A DNA stretch of 56,900 bases from Streptomyces californicus. Lineage in GTDB: Bacteria; Actinomycetota; Actinomycetes; Streptomycetales; Streptomycetaceae. The notes beneath the pieces are model-generated. The model was given only the letters and a program-made list of their open reading frames with translations. It made no database searches and was not told the origin of the DNA. Shown here in pieces: positions 25,477 to 33,895 of the stretch; positions within the stretch are counted from its first letter, which is position 1, and each line of letters starts with the position of its first letter. Position numbers and translations under genes: made by a program. Where the stretch lies: positions 1 through 56,900 of the forward strand of contig NZ_JNZZ01000034.1 in the NCBI RefSeq assembly GCF_000717645.1. Direction: 5' to 3'.

Positions 25477-27453
25477 TCAGGCCCCCCTCACCCGGAGCTG
25501 GTGCTCGTAGCTGAAGACCAGCGCGTGCGGGTCCAGCGGGATCTTCGCGGTGGCGTCGGTGCGTTCACCGGTGACCGGGTCGGCCCGGTAGAGCCGTACG
25601 TCCTCCACCAGGTCCACCCCCGGCACCCGTTGGAGCACGGCGAACGCCTCCCCGGACTGCACGGGCCGGCCGAACGGCCAGCCGTCGCCGCCCGGCCCGC
25701 CGGTGAGCGGGTTGAAGTACCCGTACAGCGCGGCCAGCGCGCTCTCGCGGACCTTCTCGGCGACCGCCCCGCGCTCCGCCTGGACCAGGGCGACGACGGT
25801 CACGCCCTGGTAGAACGGCGGCTCGACCACCAGCCGGGCCCCGATCGGCCGGCGGGCGTCCAGATGCCCGGCGATCAGGGCGAGCGTGTCGGCGGGCGGG
25901 ATCAGTTCGTCGAACGCGATCCGCCCCTGCCCGTCTCCGCTGCCCGCCGGGACGATGAGCAGCCGCACCCCTCCGGTCTCCGGCGACCCCTCCTCCGTAC
26001 CGGCTCTGATGCAGTGGACCCGGGCCGCGTCCGGGGCGATCTCGCGGGCGAGGAGTTCGTAGTCGTGCGGGACGACCGCCCGGTGCAGGGTGCGCAGGGT
26101 CATCGGGCCGCGCACGCGGGCGCTTTCGACGCTCTCGCCGTCCACGCCCCCGAGCGCGGGCCGCCGGTTCTCGACCCGGGCGACGTACGGGATCGCGCTG
26201 CGCAGGACGCGGAGGGTGGCGCGGGCGACGTTGCCGCGCAGCCCGCCGCCGGTGCGGTAGGAGCGGACCCGGACGGTGGCGCCCTTGGCGGGGACCCGGC
26301 CGTAGTGGCGTACGGAGCCGTCCCGTTCGCGTACGGCGGGGCCGAACTCGACGCGTCCCGCGTTGGGGTCGAGGGTGATGTGCCGGTCCTCCGGGCCGGA
26401 GTGCGCGAAGTCGTCGACCCGGCTCCACCGGGTGGCGTCCGGGCCTTCGATGTCGCCGGGGGCGGCCGGCTCGACGACCTCGACCACGAACTCGCCCGGC
26501 ACCACCGGTGCCCTGGCCAGCCGGAACACCTGCCCGGGGACCCCCTCCGCCTGGCCCAGCACCTCGTCCGCGACGGTCTCGGCGTGCTCGGCGGCGACGG
26601 TCGCGCCGACCGTGAACGCGGTGATGCCCCGGACGACGGGCGGGGCCAGGTATGTCGGCCGGCCCGGCTCCGCCTCGATCAGCCGGCAGCGCAGCCAGCC
26701 CCCGGTACGGCGCACGACGGCGGCCGGGGCGTGGGTGTGGGGCAGGTGGAGGATCAGTTCGCCGGACCGGTTGAACCCCCCGGTCTCGTCCTTCTCCACC
26801 TCGCAGACCGCCCACCGCGTCCCGTCCCACGCCTCCCAGAGGATCGGCGGGCGCTCCGGGTCGACGCCCACCCCGTCCACCGTGCAGTCCAGCCGGAGCG
26901 CCACCACGCCGGCGGGCACGGCGGCCGAGAGCCCGACGTACAGGCAGTCGCCGGGGGCGGGGGTGGCGCCGAAGACGGGCACGTCCCGGCCGAGCGCCAG
27001 CTCCTCGGTCCGGTCGGCGGCCTCGCCCGGCGAGGGCCAGGTCGCCAGGTGGGCGAAGAAGCAGGGGACGATGGAGAGCGGCGCCGATGTGGTGAACACG
27101 ACCGCCTCCTCGGTCTCCGTACGGACGGTGGCGACCTCCGTGCCGGCGCGCACCAGCACCGGGTCCGGGCGCGGCGCGGAGAGCCGGAACGTCACCTCGG
27201 TGCGGGCGGCGGTCGGCGGGTGGAGCTGGACGCCGATGAGGTCGAGGAAGGTGAGGTAGCTCTTCTCCGGGACCCGGTTCACCCGGTAGACGAGTTGGTC
27301 GACCATGGTCGCGAACGCCTCGATCAGCGTCACCCCCGGGTCGGAGACGTTGTGGTCGGTCCACTCCGGGCAGCGCTGCTGGACCAGGCGTTTCGCCTCG
27401 TCGACCAGGCCCTGGAAGGTGCGGTCGTCCAGGTGCGGGCTGGGCAGGGTCAC
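25477..27453 (-). CDS. cis11: CIS baseplate wedge protein, baseplate J-like (Cis11/Afp11-type)
   Basis: 658 residues from a GTG at 27453. The N-terminus RCPEWTDHNVSDPGVTLIEA (residues 27-46) and the following FATMVDQLVYRVNRVPEKSY are hallmarks of putative baseplate assembly proteins (gp6/gpJ-like). The rest is beta-rich, with an Afp11-type C-terminal segment including PIGARLVVEPPFYQGVTVVA. It forms the wedge ring of the baseplate around the VgrG hub. A ~145-bp repeat-containing spacer separates it from the gp25 gene, unlike the tight junctions elsewhere. Confidence 0.9.
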   Translation of the reverse strand: MTLPSPHLDDRTFQGLVDEAKRLVQQRCPEWTDHNVSDPGVTLIEAFATMVDQLVYRVNRVPEKSYLTFLDLIGVQLHPPTAARTEVTFRLSAPRPDPVLVRAGTEVATVRTETEEAVVFTTSAPLSIVPCFFAHLATWPSPGEAADRTEELALGRDVPVFGATPAPGDCLYVGLSAAVPAGVVALRLDCTVDGVGVDPERPPILWEAWDGTRWAVCEVEKDETGGFNRSGELILHLPHTHAPAAVVRRTGGWLRCRLIEAEPGRPTYLAPPVVRGITAFTVGATVAAEHAETVADEVLGQAEGVPGQVFRLARAPVVPGEFVVEVVEPAAPGDIEGPDATRWSRVDDFAHSGPEDRHITLDPNAGRVEFGPAVRERDGSVRHYGRVPAKGATVRVRSYRTGGGLRGNVARATLRVLRSAIPYVARVENRRPALGGVDGESVESARVRGPMTLRTLHRAVVPHDYELLAREIAPDAARVHCIRAGTEEGSPETGGVRLLIVPAGSGDGQGRIAFDELIPPADTLALIAGHLDARRPIGARLVVEPPFYQGVTVVALVQAERGAVAEKVRESALAALYGYFNPLTGGPGGDGWPFGRPVQSGEAFAVLQRVPGVDLVEDVRLYRADPVTGERTDATAKIPLDPHALVFSYEHQLRVRGA

Positions 27454-27460
27454 GCCCTCG

Positions 27461-27608
27461 CCTCCTCGTCGTCGTGCGTCGCGGCCGTACGGGCGGGGCT
27501 CACGCGCCGGCCTCCTCGTCGTGCGTCGCGGCCCTGCGGACCCGGATCGCGCGCCGGTCTTCCCGGCGTGCGCCGCCGCCCGCCGTACGGGCGGGGCTCA
27601 CGCGCCGG
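27461..27608 (-). repeat. Interleaved direct repeats between gp25 and baseplate J genes
   Basis: A 24-bp perfect repeat starting GTACGGGCGGGGCTCACGCG occurs at 27487-27510 and 27585-27608; the second copy contains the gp25 stop codon. A second repeat starting CCTCCTCGTCGT and ending GCGTCGCGGCC occurs at 27461-27485 and 27511-27533. The spacer therefore looks like a local duplication of the gp25 3' end. Confidence 0.8.
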
Positions 27609-28047
27609 CTCCCGGGTCTGCGGCCGGGCGTTCGGCGGCCTCAGCGGACTCCGCGTGCTGCGGGATCACGTAGAACGGGAAGACCAGGTTGCGGGGGTCG
27701 TTGGAGCCGCGCACGGTGTAGCCGATGTCGATGTAGAGGACGCCGTCGTCCGCCTCGTCGAACCGGACGACGATCTCGGTCACCTCGATGCGGGGCTCCC
27801 ACCGCTCCAGGGCGAGCCGTACCTCGTACGCGAGTTGGCCGGCGGTCCCCGCGTCGGCCGGGGCGAACACGTAGTCGTTGACCGCGCAGCCGAACTCGGG
27901 CCGCATGGGCCGCTCCCCCGGCGAGGTCGCGAGGATGAGCCGGATCGACTCCTCCAGCTCGTGCTCGCCGCGTACCAGGGCGATGGACCCGGTGGCGTCC
28001 GTACGCGGCGGGAACGCCCAGCCCGCGCCGATGAACTGCTGTCCCAC
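27598..28047 (-). CDS. cis9: CIS baseplate protein, gp25-like (Cis9/Afp9-type)
   Basis: 149 residues with the GPW/gp25 core: the N-terminus GAGWAFPPRTDATGSIALV, the central EESIRLILATSPGERPMRPEFGC (split here as EESIRLILATSP and GERPMRPEFGC), and IEVTEIVVRFDEADDG. The ERPMRPEFG motif is the family signature. gp25 links the wedge to the first sheath ring and sets off sheath assembly. The C-terminal ~20 residues are Ala/Pro/Glu-rich. Seven bases after the PAAR stop. Confidence 0.92.
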   Translation of the reverse strand: MGQQFIGAGWAFPPRTDATGSIALVRGEHELEESIRLILATSPGERPMRPEFGCAVNDYVFAPADAGTAGQLAYEVRLALERWEPRIEVTEIVVRFDEADDGVLYIDIGYTVRGSNDPRNLVFPFYVIPQHAESAEAAERPAADPGAGA

Positions 28048-28054
28048 GGCCGTC

Positions 28055-28345
28055 TCACCCGCCGATCAGGACGGTCGGGCAGCCGGAGACCACCGGGGAG
28101 CCGCAGCCCGCCAGGTCCCCGGCCCGGGCGGCGGGCCGCCCGCCGATGAACACCGTCCTGCTGCCGGGCGGTGCGAGCACCGTCGGGGGATGGGCGGCGG
28201 GCGACGAGCACACATGGGCGGTCCCGACGGTGGCGGCGGGCTTCCCGCCGATGAGCACGGACAGGACGCCCGGCGGTCCGACCGTGCCGGGGTGGCCGGT
28301 GGGGTCGCCGACCCGGGCCGCCGGGGCGGCTGCTGCGTCGGACAT
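28055..28345 (-). CDS. cis10: PAAR-domain spike tip protein (Cis10-type)
   Basis: 96 residues from the ATG at 28345, preceded by GGGAGGAGCGACCAGT; an upstream in-frame ATG at 28387 overlaps the VgrG end and is disfavoured. Repeats of VLIGGKPAA, VFIGGRPAA and VLIGG with GDPTGHPG are the PAAR signature. The protein should cap the VgrG beta-helix as a sharpened tip. Cysteine and histidine residues (HVCSSP, GCGSP, GCPTV) could bind the metal ion usual for PAAR tips. Confidence 0.92.
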   Translation of the reverse strand: MSDAAAAPAARVGDPTGHPGTVGPPGVLSVLIGGKPAATVGTAHVCSSPAAHPPTVLAPPGSRTVFIGGRPAARAGDLAGCGSPVVSGCPTVLIGG

Positions 28346-28383
28346 ACTGGTCGCTCCTCCCGCGAACATGGCCTGACCGGCCA

Positions 28384-30423
28384 TCAATTGAGCTTGATCA
28401 TCGGCGCGTTCACGTTCACCGAGCCGCCGCTCCCGATCTCCGTACGGCGGCTCCCGTCGACCGCGACCTCACCGCCCCGCACCTCCACCGCGCCCTGGGA
28501 GGCGACGTCGACCTTTCCGGTGCCGCCGTCCACGGACACGCCCTTGCGCGCGGTCAACGTGACGCTCTCCCCAACCAGTTCGAGCTTCCCGCGACCGGCG
28601 TCCAGGGCGACGCCGCCGTCCGCCCGGAGCGAGATCTTCTCCTTGGCCTCGATCGTCACGCTGCCGTCGCTGCCGATGACGATGGCCGTACCCCTGCGGT
28701 CCAGGTCGATGGTCAGCCTGCCGTCGCCGGTGCGGAGCCGGACGCCCTGCGGGCCGTTCGCGGCGTCCAGCAACTCCAGTTGGTTGCCGCTGCGGGAGGC
28801 GAAGGCGCGGCGGTTGACGGCGCCGCTGGTGGGATCGACGAGTTCGCCCCCACCGCCGCCCCCGGAGCCCCCGGCGCCTGCCCCGACACCCCCGCCGGCC
28901 ACGGAACCGAAGGCACGCCCGGCCGATCCGGGAGCACCACCGGCCGCCCCCGAAGCGCCACCGGCCGACCCGGTACCGCCACCGGCCGATCCGGGAGCAC
29001 CACCGACGGACCCGGGAGCACCCGCGCCGCCCCCTCCTCCGCCCCCCGGCCGGTCCTGGCCGTTGTACAGCCCCGCCAGGACGTACGGCCGGTCCAGATG
29101 CCCGTGCTCGAAGCCGACCAGGACCTCGTCGCCCACCTCCGGGATGAACGCCTCACCGCCTCCGGTGCCGTTGGCCTGCGCCGTACGCGCCCAGTCGCTC
29201 GCGTACTCGTCGGACAGCCACGGGAACCGCACCTTGACCCGCCCCGACCCCTCCGGGTCCTGCGTGTCCGTCACCGTCCCGCTGACCAGCCCGGCACACC
29301 GCGAACCCATCGGTGAGGAAACGGAGTTGGACGCCAGCCCGTACAGGGACCGCTCCTGCTGCCCCGACACGGTGATCCAGGTCTCGTACCCGCGTACGGC
29401 GTCGAAGACGTGGCGCGAGGTCGTCACGGTGTACCGGCCCTCGAACGGCGCGCCCACCGCGTTCAGCGCCACCGCGCTGCCCGCCCGCACCTCCGGATTG
29501 CCCCGGATCACCGCCTCCAGCTCCGCGAACGACCCGGCGATCCGCTCCGCCAGCGCCTTCGCCGTCAGGTCGACCTGGGCCTGCGTCCCGTACGCCGCGT
29601 CCGTCACCACGAACCGGGCCTCGCCGAACGGGGCCGACACCTCCGCCGCCGTCACCCCCAGCTCCAGCGTCGGAGTGGTCCCCGCCGGGGCGCGGCCCAC
29701 CAGCGGCTGCTTCGCCCCGACGTCCCAACCGCGCACCTCCACCTCCGCGACCTGCTCGGCGGCCGACACCCCGGCCCGGCAGCGCAGCAGGTTGCTGCCC
29801 AACTCCAGTACGAGCGGGTCGCGTTCGGCCCGCGCCGAGGCGTCGGGGGCGCTGCCCGCGTCGGCCGGCTTCGTGATGTGGAGCCGCCCGTCCCGTACGT
29901 ACGCCTGCGCGCCCGCCTCCTCGGCGAGTCCGCGCACGAACTCCCAGTCTGTGACGTTGGGTTGGGCGATGTGCTCCAGCACGGGCCCGGCGATGTCGAC
30001 GGGGCCCGGCCGCAGTCCGGCGCGCTGGGCGACCTGGCCGCAGATGTCGGCGAGCGTCATGTTCTGGTAGCTGGCCACCCGCCGCCCCCGGAACAGCCGG
30101 TGCGACTCGTCGAGCCCGCGCACGACGGTGAACGTGCCGGAGTCGTCGAGCTCCACCTCCAGCGCCGTGACCACGCCCTCCAGCAGCGGCTTCGGGGCCG
30201 TGTCACCGCCCGCGCGGGCCAGCAGCCGCGCCTCGGTGCCGATCTTCAGGCCGGCCTGTTCCAGCAGCACCCGGTCGGGGTCCCGGAACCGCAGCAGGAA
30301 CAGGTCGGGGAGCGTACGGCTGTCGTCCACATAACCTTCGACCAGGGTGTTCACGAACTTCGCGGGCAGCGGAGTCCCGCCGAACTCCACCGTCAGCGCC
30401 GTGGAGACCCCCTGGCCCGCCAT
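28384..30423 (-). CDS. cis8: VgrG-like central spike/hub protein (Cis8/Afp8-type)
   Basis: 679 residues. Order: a gpD-like (phage late control D) hub domain from residue ~1 to 380; a gp5-like OB fold with GTVTDTQDPEGSGRVKVRFP and VLVGFEHGHLDRPYVLAGLY; a ~70-residue Gly/Ala/Pro/Ser insert made of heptapeptide repeats; and a C-terminal triple-stranded beta-helix (GRLTIDLDRRGTAIVIGSDG, KISLRADGGVALDAG, VTLTARKGVSVDGG). The ATG at 30423 shares one base with the upstream stop (TGATG). The flexible insert between OB fold and needle is unusual and might act as a cargo tether. Confidence 0.93.
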   Translation of the reverse strand: MAGQGVSTALTVEFGGTPLPAKFVNTLVEGYVDDSRTLPDLFLLRFRDPDRVLLEQAGLKIGTEARLLARAGGDTAPKPLLEGVVTALEVELDDSGTFTVVRGLDESHRLFRGRRVASYQNMTLADICGQVAQRAGLRPGPVDIAGPVLEHIAQPNVTDWEFVRGLAEEAGAQAYVRDGRLHITKPADAGSAPDASARAERDPLVLELGSNLLRCRAGVSAAEQVAEVEVRGWDVGAKQPLVGRAPAGTTPTLELGVTAAEVSAPFGEARFVVTDAAYGTQAQVDLTAKALAERIAGSFAELEAVIRGNPEVRAGSAVALNAVGAPFEGRYTVTTSRHVFDAVRGYETWITVSGQQERSLYGLASNSVSSPMGSRCAGLVSGTVTDTQDPEGSGRVKVRFPWLSDEYASDWARTAQANGTGGGEAFIPEVGDEVLVGFEHGHLDRPYVLAGLYNGQDRPGGGGGGGAGAPGSVGGAPGSAGGGTGSAGGASGAAGGAPGSAGRAFGSVAGGGVGAGAGGSGGGGGGELVDPTSGAVNRRAFASRSGNQLELLDAANGPQGVRLRTGDGRLTIDLDRRGTAIVIGSDGSVTIEAKEKISLRADGGVALDAGRGKLELVGESVTLTARKGVSVDGGTGKVDVASQGAVEVRGGEVAVDGSRRTEIGSGGSVNVNAPMIKLN
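28919..29023 (-). repeat. Five 21-bp tandem repeats in the VgrG gene
   Basis: Units at 28919-28939, 28940-28960, 28961-28981, 28982-29002 and 29003-29023 follow CCGGCCGAYCCGGGAGCACCA with substitutions. On the coding (minus) strand each encodes a heptapeptide of the type GGAPGSA. The repeat keeps frame, so copy number can vary without disrupting the spike. Confidence 0.88.
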
Positions 30424-31283
30424 CAGCCGTCCCTCCGGCCCCGGCCGCCGCCCGCGCCCGTCCCGGGCCCCGTGCCGAGCCCCCGGCCGGCCGCGCCCCC
30501 GGCCTCCGCCTTGAGCCGGGCCAGCTCGTCCAGGGCGGGCAGCAGGAGCTGGGTACCGGGGGCGAGCCGCAGCGGATCGTCGATGCCGTTCGCCTCGGCG
30601 ATCACCCGCCAGGCGCCCGGGTCCCCGTACTCCCGATGGGCGAGCGAGGGCAGCGAGTCGCCCGAACCGACCCGGTGGACGCGCCGGGCGGCCAGCGCGC
30701 CCGAGGTCGGGTTCTGGCCCGGGGTCTCGCCGCTGATCTCCTCCATGGTGACCTGGCAGACCGCCCGGATCGGCACGCCGGACGTGGTGAACAGCGTGTA
30801 TTTGGCGGCGACTTGGCTGACGTATCCGGGGAATCCGGTGAGCCCGCCCCAGTGGAAGACGACCCACGGCGGGGACGAACGCTGCTGCTGCCGGGTCTCG
30901 TCCGTCGGCACGCAGCAGGCGAAGAGCTGCTCGACCGAGGTGACGACCCGGGTGTCCTGGGTGTCCCCGGCATCGAAGAACATCTCCACCGTCAGCTTGC
31001 TGGGCTGCGACCCCTGGTACTCCGGCGGCCCCGAACTCTTCGCCCCCTTCGCCGGACTCCGCTTCCAGGAAGCCGCCTTGGTGAGACTCAGCTCCTTCGG
31101 GTTGAACTGGAAGTCGATCCGCCCGCACGGCCCGCCCGGGGTCAGCCCGCCTCCGGTCGGCGGCGTGCGCAGCTCCAGGTAGGCGTGCTCCAGCTTGGGC
31201 CGCGCCGCACCGCCCTTCGCCGTCGAGGCCACCCCCGACGTACCGGCCGCGCTGAACGCGATGGGTCCCGCAGCACCGCTCAT
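30423..31283 (-). CDS. cis7: LysM-domain hub protein (Cis7/Afp7-type)
   Basis: 286 residues from an ATG with GGAGGG seven bases upstream. The N-terminal half (IDFQFNPKELSLTKAASWKR, about residues 55-74) is the T4 gp53/Afp7-like domain that joins the tube to the hub. About residues 205-260 are a LysM-like module (HRVGSGDSLPSLAHREYGDP ... PLRLAPGTQLLLP). In CIS this LysM binds the baseplate hub rather than peptidoglycan. It starts five bases after the second tube gene, and its stop overlaps the VgrG start. Confidence 0.92.
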   Translation of the reverse strand: MSGAAGPIAFSAAGTSGVASTAKGGAARPKLEHAYLELRTPPTGGGLTPGGPCGRIDFQFNPKELSLTKAASWKRSPAKGAKSSGPPEYQGSQPSKLTVEMFFDAGDTQDTRVVTSVEQLFACCVPTDETRQQQRSSPPWVVFHWGGLTGFPGYVSQVAAKYTLFTTSGVPIRAVCQVTMEEISGETPGQNPTSGALAARRVHRVGSGDSLPSLAHREYGDPGAWRVIAEANGIDDPLRLAPGTQLLLPALDELARLKAEAGGAAGRGLGTGPGTGAGGGRGRRDG

Positions 31284-31288
31284 CGCGC

Positions 31289-31726
31289 TCAGCCCTCCAT
31301 CACGTAGCCGTGGTGGGCGATCTCGATGGTCTCCATGGCGACCTTGGGCGACTCCGGCGTGAACGACGGGCCGGTCCACCGCACCGGGACGACCTCCAGC
31401 AGCCCCCACTGGGCGACCTTCCGGCCGTCTCCCGTACGCGCTTCGATGTGCGCGGTCTTCCGGCTGAACCCGGTGGTCATGGTGGCGAACCAGCGCGCCA
31501 CCTTCTCCGTCTCGCGGGTGAGGGGCCGCGACAGCTTCACGTTGCTGTACTTCAGCCGGGTCGGAAGCTGCCAGACGTGCCCGTTGTTGCCGCCCTCCTC
31601 CCGCGCTTCGAGGACCACCTCGCAGCCGAGGCCCTCGCACGTGTTGAACGACCCCAGCTCGATGTCGTCGATCGTCACGACGAAGCAGACGCTGACGGCG
31701 GGGTCGCTGTCCTGGGCGGTGGCCAT
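31289..31726 (-). CDS. cis1b: Second inner tube protein (T4 gp19-like, Cis1-type)
   Basis: 145 residues. VSVCFVVTIDDIELGSFNTC, then GLGCEVVLEAREEGGNNG, and the C-terminal PVRWTGPSFTPESPKVAMET are characteristic of gp19-family tube initiators. CIS clusters usually carry one main tube protein and one or two tube-base proteins; proximity to the LysM hub suggests this is the tube base. The ATG at 31726 is chosen over a GTG three codons earlier because GAGAGGTG is correctly spaced for it. Preceded by a repeat-rich 132-bp spacer. Confidence 0.92.
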   Translation of the reverse strand: MATAQDSDPAVSVCFVVTIDDIELGSFNTCEGLGCEVVLEAREEGGNNGHVWQLPTRLKYSNVKLSRPLTRETEKVARWFATMTTGFSRKTAHIEARTGDGRKVAQWGLLEVVPVRWTGPSFTPESPKVAMETIEIAHHGYVMEG

Positions 31727-31740
31727 GACACGCACCTCTC

Positions 31741-31850
31741 GGTTCGGTTCGGTTCGGTTCTCTTTCGGTTTGCTTCGGGTCGGTTCGCTTCGGTGGGGTC
31801 CCGGCGACGGGGCGGGGGCGGGGGCTTTCAGCGGCGGGGCTTTCAGCGGC
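31741..31850 (-). repeat. GGTTC pentamer run and 15-bp duplication upstream of tube gene 2
   Basis: GGTTC is repeated four times at 31741-31760, followed by degenerate GGTTYG copies to about 31793. A 15-bp unit GGGGCTTTCAGCGGC is repeated at 31821-31835 and 31836-31850, with a partial third copy. The spacer is transcribed between two CIS genes and could separate promoters or set relative expression. Confidence 0.75.
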
Positions 31851-31858
31851 GGGGGCTT

Positions 31859-33844
31859 CTAGTGGCGGGTGTTGATGAGATGGCCGGCGCGTTCGCGTTC
31901 CAGCCGGAGGTCGTTCTTCAGGAGCCTGCTCAGCGGCGCGTACAGGGCGCGGACCAGCTCGTCCGTGACGGCGGGAGCCCCTCCGCCGCCCTGCCCTCCC
32001 GCCACCTCGGGCACCGGCTGCTCGCCGCCCCCCGGTTCCGTCACGGGTACGGGCTCGGGCGGGGGCTCATCGGCGGGCTCCGGCGGGGGAAGCTCCTCCA
32101 CGGGCTCCCCGGGCTCGGCGGCCCGCTGGATGACCGCCCGCGAGGTGCCCGAGACCGGCGCGCCCGCGAAGACGACACTGCCGTCGGCCATCCGCTGCGC
32201 CACCCCGGCCGACACCGCCACCGCGCCCGCCCCGCCGCCGGACCAGGGCGGGGGCGGGCCCGGCGGACCGGCGGCGCCACGGCCGGTTCCCGCCGCCCCC
32301 GGTCCCACGGAACGCGCGACCGAGGCGGGGACCGGGGGACCTCCGGCCGCGCCCACCGCCCGCCGCTGGAGGGGGCCGGGCGCGGACGGCACCCCGGCGG
32401 GAGCGGGTCCGAGCCGGACCCCGGGGCCGGCCGGTGGCCCGCCCTCCTCCGCTCCGGTCCAGCGGACCGGGACACCGCCGGGCGGTACGGCGGACCCGTC
32501 ATCCGGGCCCGGCGCGGGGCCGGGATCCGGCTCGACGGCCCGCTGTACGTCGGCGTTCCTCGGAACCAGGGGCCGGTCACCGAGCAGGGGCGCGACGGGC
32601 CGCCGCGCGGGCTCGGGGTCCGGACCGGGCGGAGCCGGAACCGCGGTCACGCTCACCGTCCGCTGAACCGAACCGCCGACCCCACCAGCCCCAGCACCCC
32701 CAGAATCCCCACTGGTCCCATCGGCCCCTTCGACCCCACCACCGCGCGGCACGTCCACGACCGCACCACCCGCATCGCCCACACCATCCGCCTCGCCCGG
32801 CCCACCCGAGCCCGCGGGCCCCCGGAACGCCACTCCCGCCACCGGGTCCTCGCCCAGCAGCGGAGCGACCGCGTCCCGGCCGCCCAATCCCTCGTCCGCC
32901 CCGGCGAAGCTCCCCGCCCTGCCGAAGCCCTCCGCCCCGGCGATGCCCTCCGCCCCGGCCCCCTCGGCTCCGGTCCTGCCCGAGGCCGGTCCGCCCGAAG
33001 CCGGTCGGTCCGTGGCGGCCCGTCGCTGTGCGGTCGGCGGCAGGCCGGGCAGCGGCGCACCCAGCCCAGGTGTCCGGCGCGTCCGCTTTCCGGCGTCCCC
33101 CGCCGGAGGCGTCACGGCCCGCTGGACACCGGGACCGCCGAAGTGCGGACCGGCCCCCTGCGCGGTCGGGGCGTCCCGCGCTTCCGCGGGGGAGGGGTCC
33201 GGCACCGCCGGCCGGGCGTCCGGCACCACGGTCCGCTCCCCCACCAGACGCCGTACGGGCCACTCCTGCGCGCCCCCGGCCCCCGCCCCGTACTCGGCGG
33301 CGGACGTCATGGCCGGGCCCTCACCCCCGTACAGACGCTGCACGGGTGCGGTCCCGGCCTCCCGTACGCCGGGCTGGTCCCGCGCCTCAGCACCCCCGGC
33401 GGATCCGGCGGGCGGGCCCGCCCGTCCGGAGGGCCGCGCGTCGCCCCGCAGCGGCATGTCCACGGACCGCTGAGCGGCGACCGGCGACGACGGGGCGGGA
33501 GACGACGGGGCGGGCTCCGCGACCCCGATCCCCCGTACCAGCCCGGCCGGTGCGTCGGGGCTCACCAGGTGGCCCAGCGGTGTGCCCAGCGCGGTGTCCT
33601 GCCGCGTGGTCAGCGACGCCTCGAACTCGGCGGGAGCGGACGTCAGCCGCTGCCCCGACACCAGGCGCCGCATCGGCTCCAACCGGTCGACGTCGACCCG
33701 TCCGGCCCGCTCGTCGGCACCGGAGCCGGCCCCACCGCCAAAACCGGTGACGGAACCGGCCACGGAACCGGGCTCGGACGCACCGCTGCCGGGGCGGTCG
33801 GCGTCACCGCCGCCCACGCCCCGCAACCAGGACATCAACCCCAT
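31859..33844 (-). CDS. CIS-associated QR-motif protein, mostly disordered
   Basis: 661 residues dominated by Gly, Pro, Ala and Ser. About ten short hydrophobic-x-QR motifs are spread along it (VAAQRSV ~123, PVQRLY ~168, GVQRAV ~240, TAQRRA ~272, SVQRTV ~393, DVQRAV ~433, PLQRRA ~482, GVAQRM ~530, VIQRAA ~552). VAPLLGEDP/VAPLLGDRP occurs twice. The last ~40 residues form a predicted helix (YAPLSRLLKNDLRLERERAG). The start ATG at 33844 follows GGGAAGCTC; an ATG three codons in is an alternative. It sits between the two tube genes where tape-measure or cargo-linked proteins lie in other CIS. Function unknown. Confidence 0.75.
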   Translation of the reverse strand: MGLMSWLRGVGGGDADRPGSGASEPGSVAGSVTGFGGGAGSGADERAGRVDVDRLEPMRRLVSGQRLTSAPAEFEASLTTRQDTALGTPLGHLVSPDAPAGLVRGIGVAEPAPSSPAPSSPVAAQRSVDMPLRGDARPSGRAGPPAGSAGGAEARDQPGVREAGTAPVQRLYGGEGPAMTSAAEYGAGAGGAQEWPVRRLVGERTVVPDARPAVPDPSPAEARDAPTAQGAGPHFGGPGVQRAVTPPAGDAGKRTRRTPGLGAPLPGLPPTAQRRAATDRPASGGPASGRTGAEGAGAEGIAGAEGFGRAGSFAGADEGLGGRDAVAPLLGEDPVAGVAFRGPAGSGGPGEADGVGDAGGAVVDVPRGGGVEGADGTSGDSGGAGAGGVGGSVQRTVSVTAVPAPPGPDPEPARRPVAPLLGDRPLVPRNADVQRAVEPDPGPAPGPDDGSAVPPGGVPVRWTGAEEGGPPAGPGVRLGPAPAGVPSAPGPLQRRAVGAAGGPPVPASVARSVGPGAAGTGRGAAGPPGPPPPWSGGGAGAVAVSAGVAQRMADGSVVFAGAPVSGTSRAVIQRAAEPGEPVEELPPPEPADEPPPEPVPVTEPGGGEQPVPEVAGGQGGGGAPAVTDELVRALYAPLSRLLKNDLRLERERAGHLINTRH

Positions 33845-33895
33845 GAGCTTCCCGTCCTCCCCCGCACGTTCTCCTCCGGTCCGGCTCGGCCGCCG

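Noticed and set aside
27474..27673. Short plus-strand gene overlapping the gp25/baseplate J spacer
   Set aside because: The frame is Arg/Ala-rich, overlaps the gp25 3' end and the repeats, and has no credible start or homology.
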